Source: Bacteroidales bacterium
GTDB taxonomy: Bacteria > Bacteroidota > Bacteroidia > Bacteroidales > VadinHA17
Length of the DNA stretch: 32,443 bases
Assembly: GCA_021157415.1 (NCBI GenBank)
Contig: JAGGWN010000022.1
Coordinates: forward strand, 1-32,443
Reading direction: 5' to 3'
Shown here piece by piece: positions 31,909 through 32,443 of this stretch. How positions within the stretch are numbered: position 1 is the stretch's first letter; each line of letters starts with the position of its first letter. A model generated the notes under the pieces. It did no database searches, was not told the origin of the DNA, and saw only the letters and a list, made by a program, of their open reading frames with translations. Made by a program: the position numbers and the translations under genes.

Positions 31909-32443
31909 CTATTTCAGGTTAAATTCCACTTTCTCCCGGTTGTATTTTCTTCCGTCCAGTTTATTTTTGATTTCCCTGAAAGCCTGCAGGGTGATTTTAA
32001 CATCTTCTTCCGTATGAACAGCGGTAGGTATTAGTCGCAGCATGATTATTCCTTTGGGAACAACCGGATAAACAACCATGGAGCAGAAAATGCTGTGATT
32101 TTCGCGCAGGTCCACAATCAGATTGGCGGCCTCTATGGGTGTACCTTCCAGGAACACCGGTGTGACCGGAGATTCCGTATGGCCTATGTTCAATCCGTCA
32201 TCTTTCAGTCCGTCTTGCAGGAGATGCACGATCTTCCAAAGGTTCTCCCGCAGTTCGGGATGGGTCTTCAGGAGCTCAAGTCTTTTCATAACGCCGACCA
32301 CCATGGGCATAGGCAAAGACTTGGCAAAGATCTGGGAGCGCATATTAAAACGCAGGTAGGTGATCACATCTTTTCTGCCGGCTACAAATCCGCCGATACC
32401 GGCCATTGCCTTGGCGAAAGTGGCAAAGTAAACATCTATCTCA
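31909..32443 (-). CDS. spt: Serine palmitoyltransferase, C-terminal part (cut by window edge)
   Basis: The C-terminal 177 or so residues of a PLP-dependent alpha-oxoamine synthase; the rest lies beyond the right edge. The visible part begins EIDVYFATFAKAMAGIGGF, where the lysine of TFAKAM sits at the Schiff-base position. RSQIFAKSLPMPMV, CSMVVYPVVPKGIIMLRLIP and HTEEDV closely resemble the sphingolipid-making serine palmitoyltransferases of Bacteroides and Porphyromonas as I remember them. The enzyme condenses serine with palmitoyl-CoA to 3-ketodihydrosphingosine. Close relatives with other substrates (glycine C-acetyltransferase, 8-amino-7-oxononanoate synthase) cannot be fully excluded without the N-terminal half. 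The stop is TAG, 19 bases from the shared terminator. Confidence 0.75.
   Translation of the reverse strand, partial: EIDVYFATFAKAMAGIGGFVAGRKDVITYLRFNMRSQIFAKSLPMPMVVGVMKRLELLKTHPELRENLWKIVHLLQDGLKDDGLNIGHTESPVTPVFLEGTPIEAANLIVDLRENHSIFCSMVVYPVVPKGIIMLRLIPTAVHTEEDVKITLQAFREIKNKLDGRKYNREKVEFNLK

Noticed and set aside
1-32443. CRISPR array, insertion sequence, integrase, prophage or riboswitch
   Set aside because: No regularly spaced repeats, transposase or integrase motifs, or known riboswitch cores were seen, including upstream of the cobalamin adenosyltransferase, where a B12 box might be expected.

Overview
The window reads as a chromosomal segment of an anaerobic member of the Bacteroidota, most likely order Bacteroidales. 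Supporting evidence: an Rnf operon in the order rseC-rnfB-C-D-G-E-A, a type IX secretion (T9SS) C-terminal sorting domain, a partial serine palmitoyltransferase (sphingolipid synthesis), a DUF2795 protein, an OstA-like protein next to SurA-type chaperones, A-rich leaders without clear Shine-Dalgarno sequences, and at least eight upstream sites fitting the Bacteroides promoter consensus (-33 TTTG/TTG, -7 TAnnTTTG). Genus cannot be fixed from the sequence alone. Most of the window is housekeeping. The most accessory-looking stretch is 22.6-29.2 kb.

Layout. 1-256: leader with short repeats, no gene recognised. 257-6071 (+): envelope-biogenesis operon of a two-domain PPIase, a lipoprotein resembling a PPIase chaperone whose catalytic domain looks degenerate, a SurA-like PPIase, and an OstA/LptA-like protein. 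6164-8687 (-): DUF2795 protein, PduO-type cobalamin adenosyltransferase, MacB/LolD-type ABC ATPase and a class I SAM methyltransferase, with promoters recognisable for three transcription units. 8937-11042 (+): recG. 11262-16763 (+): rseC and the six-subunit Rnf ferredoxin:NAD+ oxidoreductase. 16821-17585 (-): yaaA. 17803-19065 (+): MFS transporter. 19322-19984 (+): probable outer-membrane beta-barrel. 20126-22291 (+): lipoprotein S9 (oligopeptidase B-like) peptidase.

22604-29188 (+): two large exported proteins 15 bp apart. The first is a T9SS cargo protein with propeller-like repeats, a SprB-type repeat and a Por sorting domain. The second is a 1,495-residue RHS/YD-repeat shell protein ending in Ig-like and BACON-like modules, with no recognisable RHS core, toxin or sorting domain. 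29204-29902 (-): TrmJ-like 2'-O-methyltransferase. 30118-30501 (+): stand-alone GroES-family protein. 30540-30613 (-): tRNA-Pro(GGG) with its own promoter and a leader hairpin. 30819-31835 (+): trxB. 31909-32443 (-): 3' part of serine palmitoyltransferase, cut by the window edge.

How the genes work together: the 257-6071 operon would fold and deliver outer-membrane proteins and LPS, serving a surface that also carries T9SS cargo, a beta-barrel and sphingolipids. Rnf couples reduced ferredoxin and NAD+ to an ion gradient, as expected of a fermentative anaerobe. TrxB and YaaA cover thiol and peroxide stress. No IS element, CRISPR array, prophage or clear defence system was seen. The best candidates for new biology are the T9SS/RHS pair, an identical 19-bp promoter box in front of recG and the MFS gene, and the tRNA-Pro leader hairpin.
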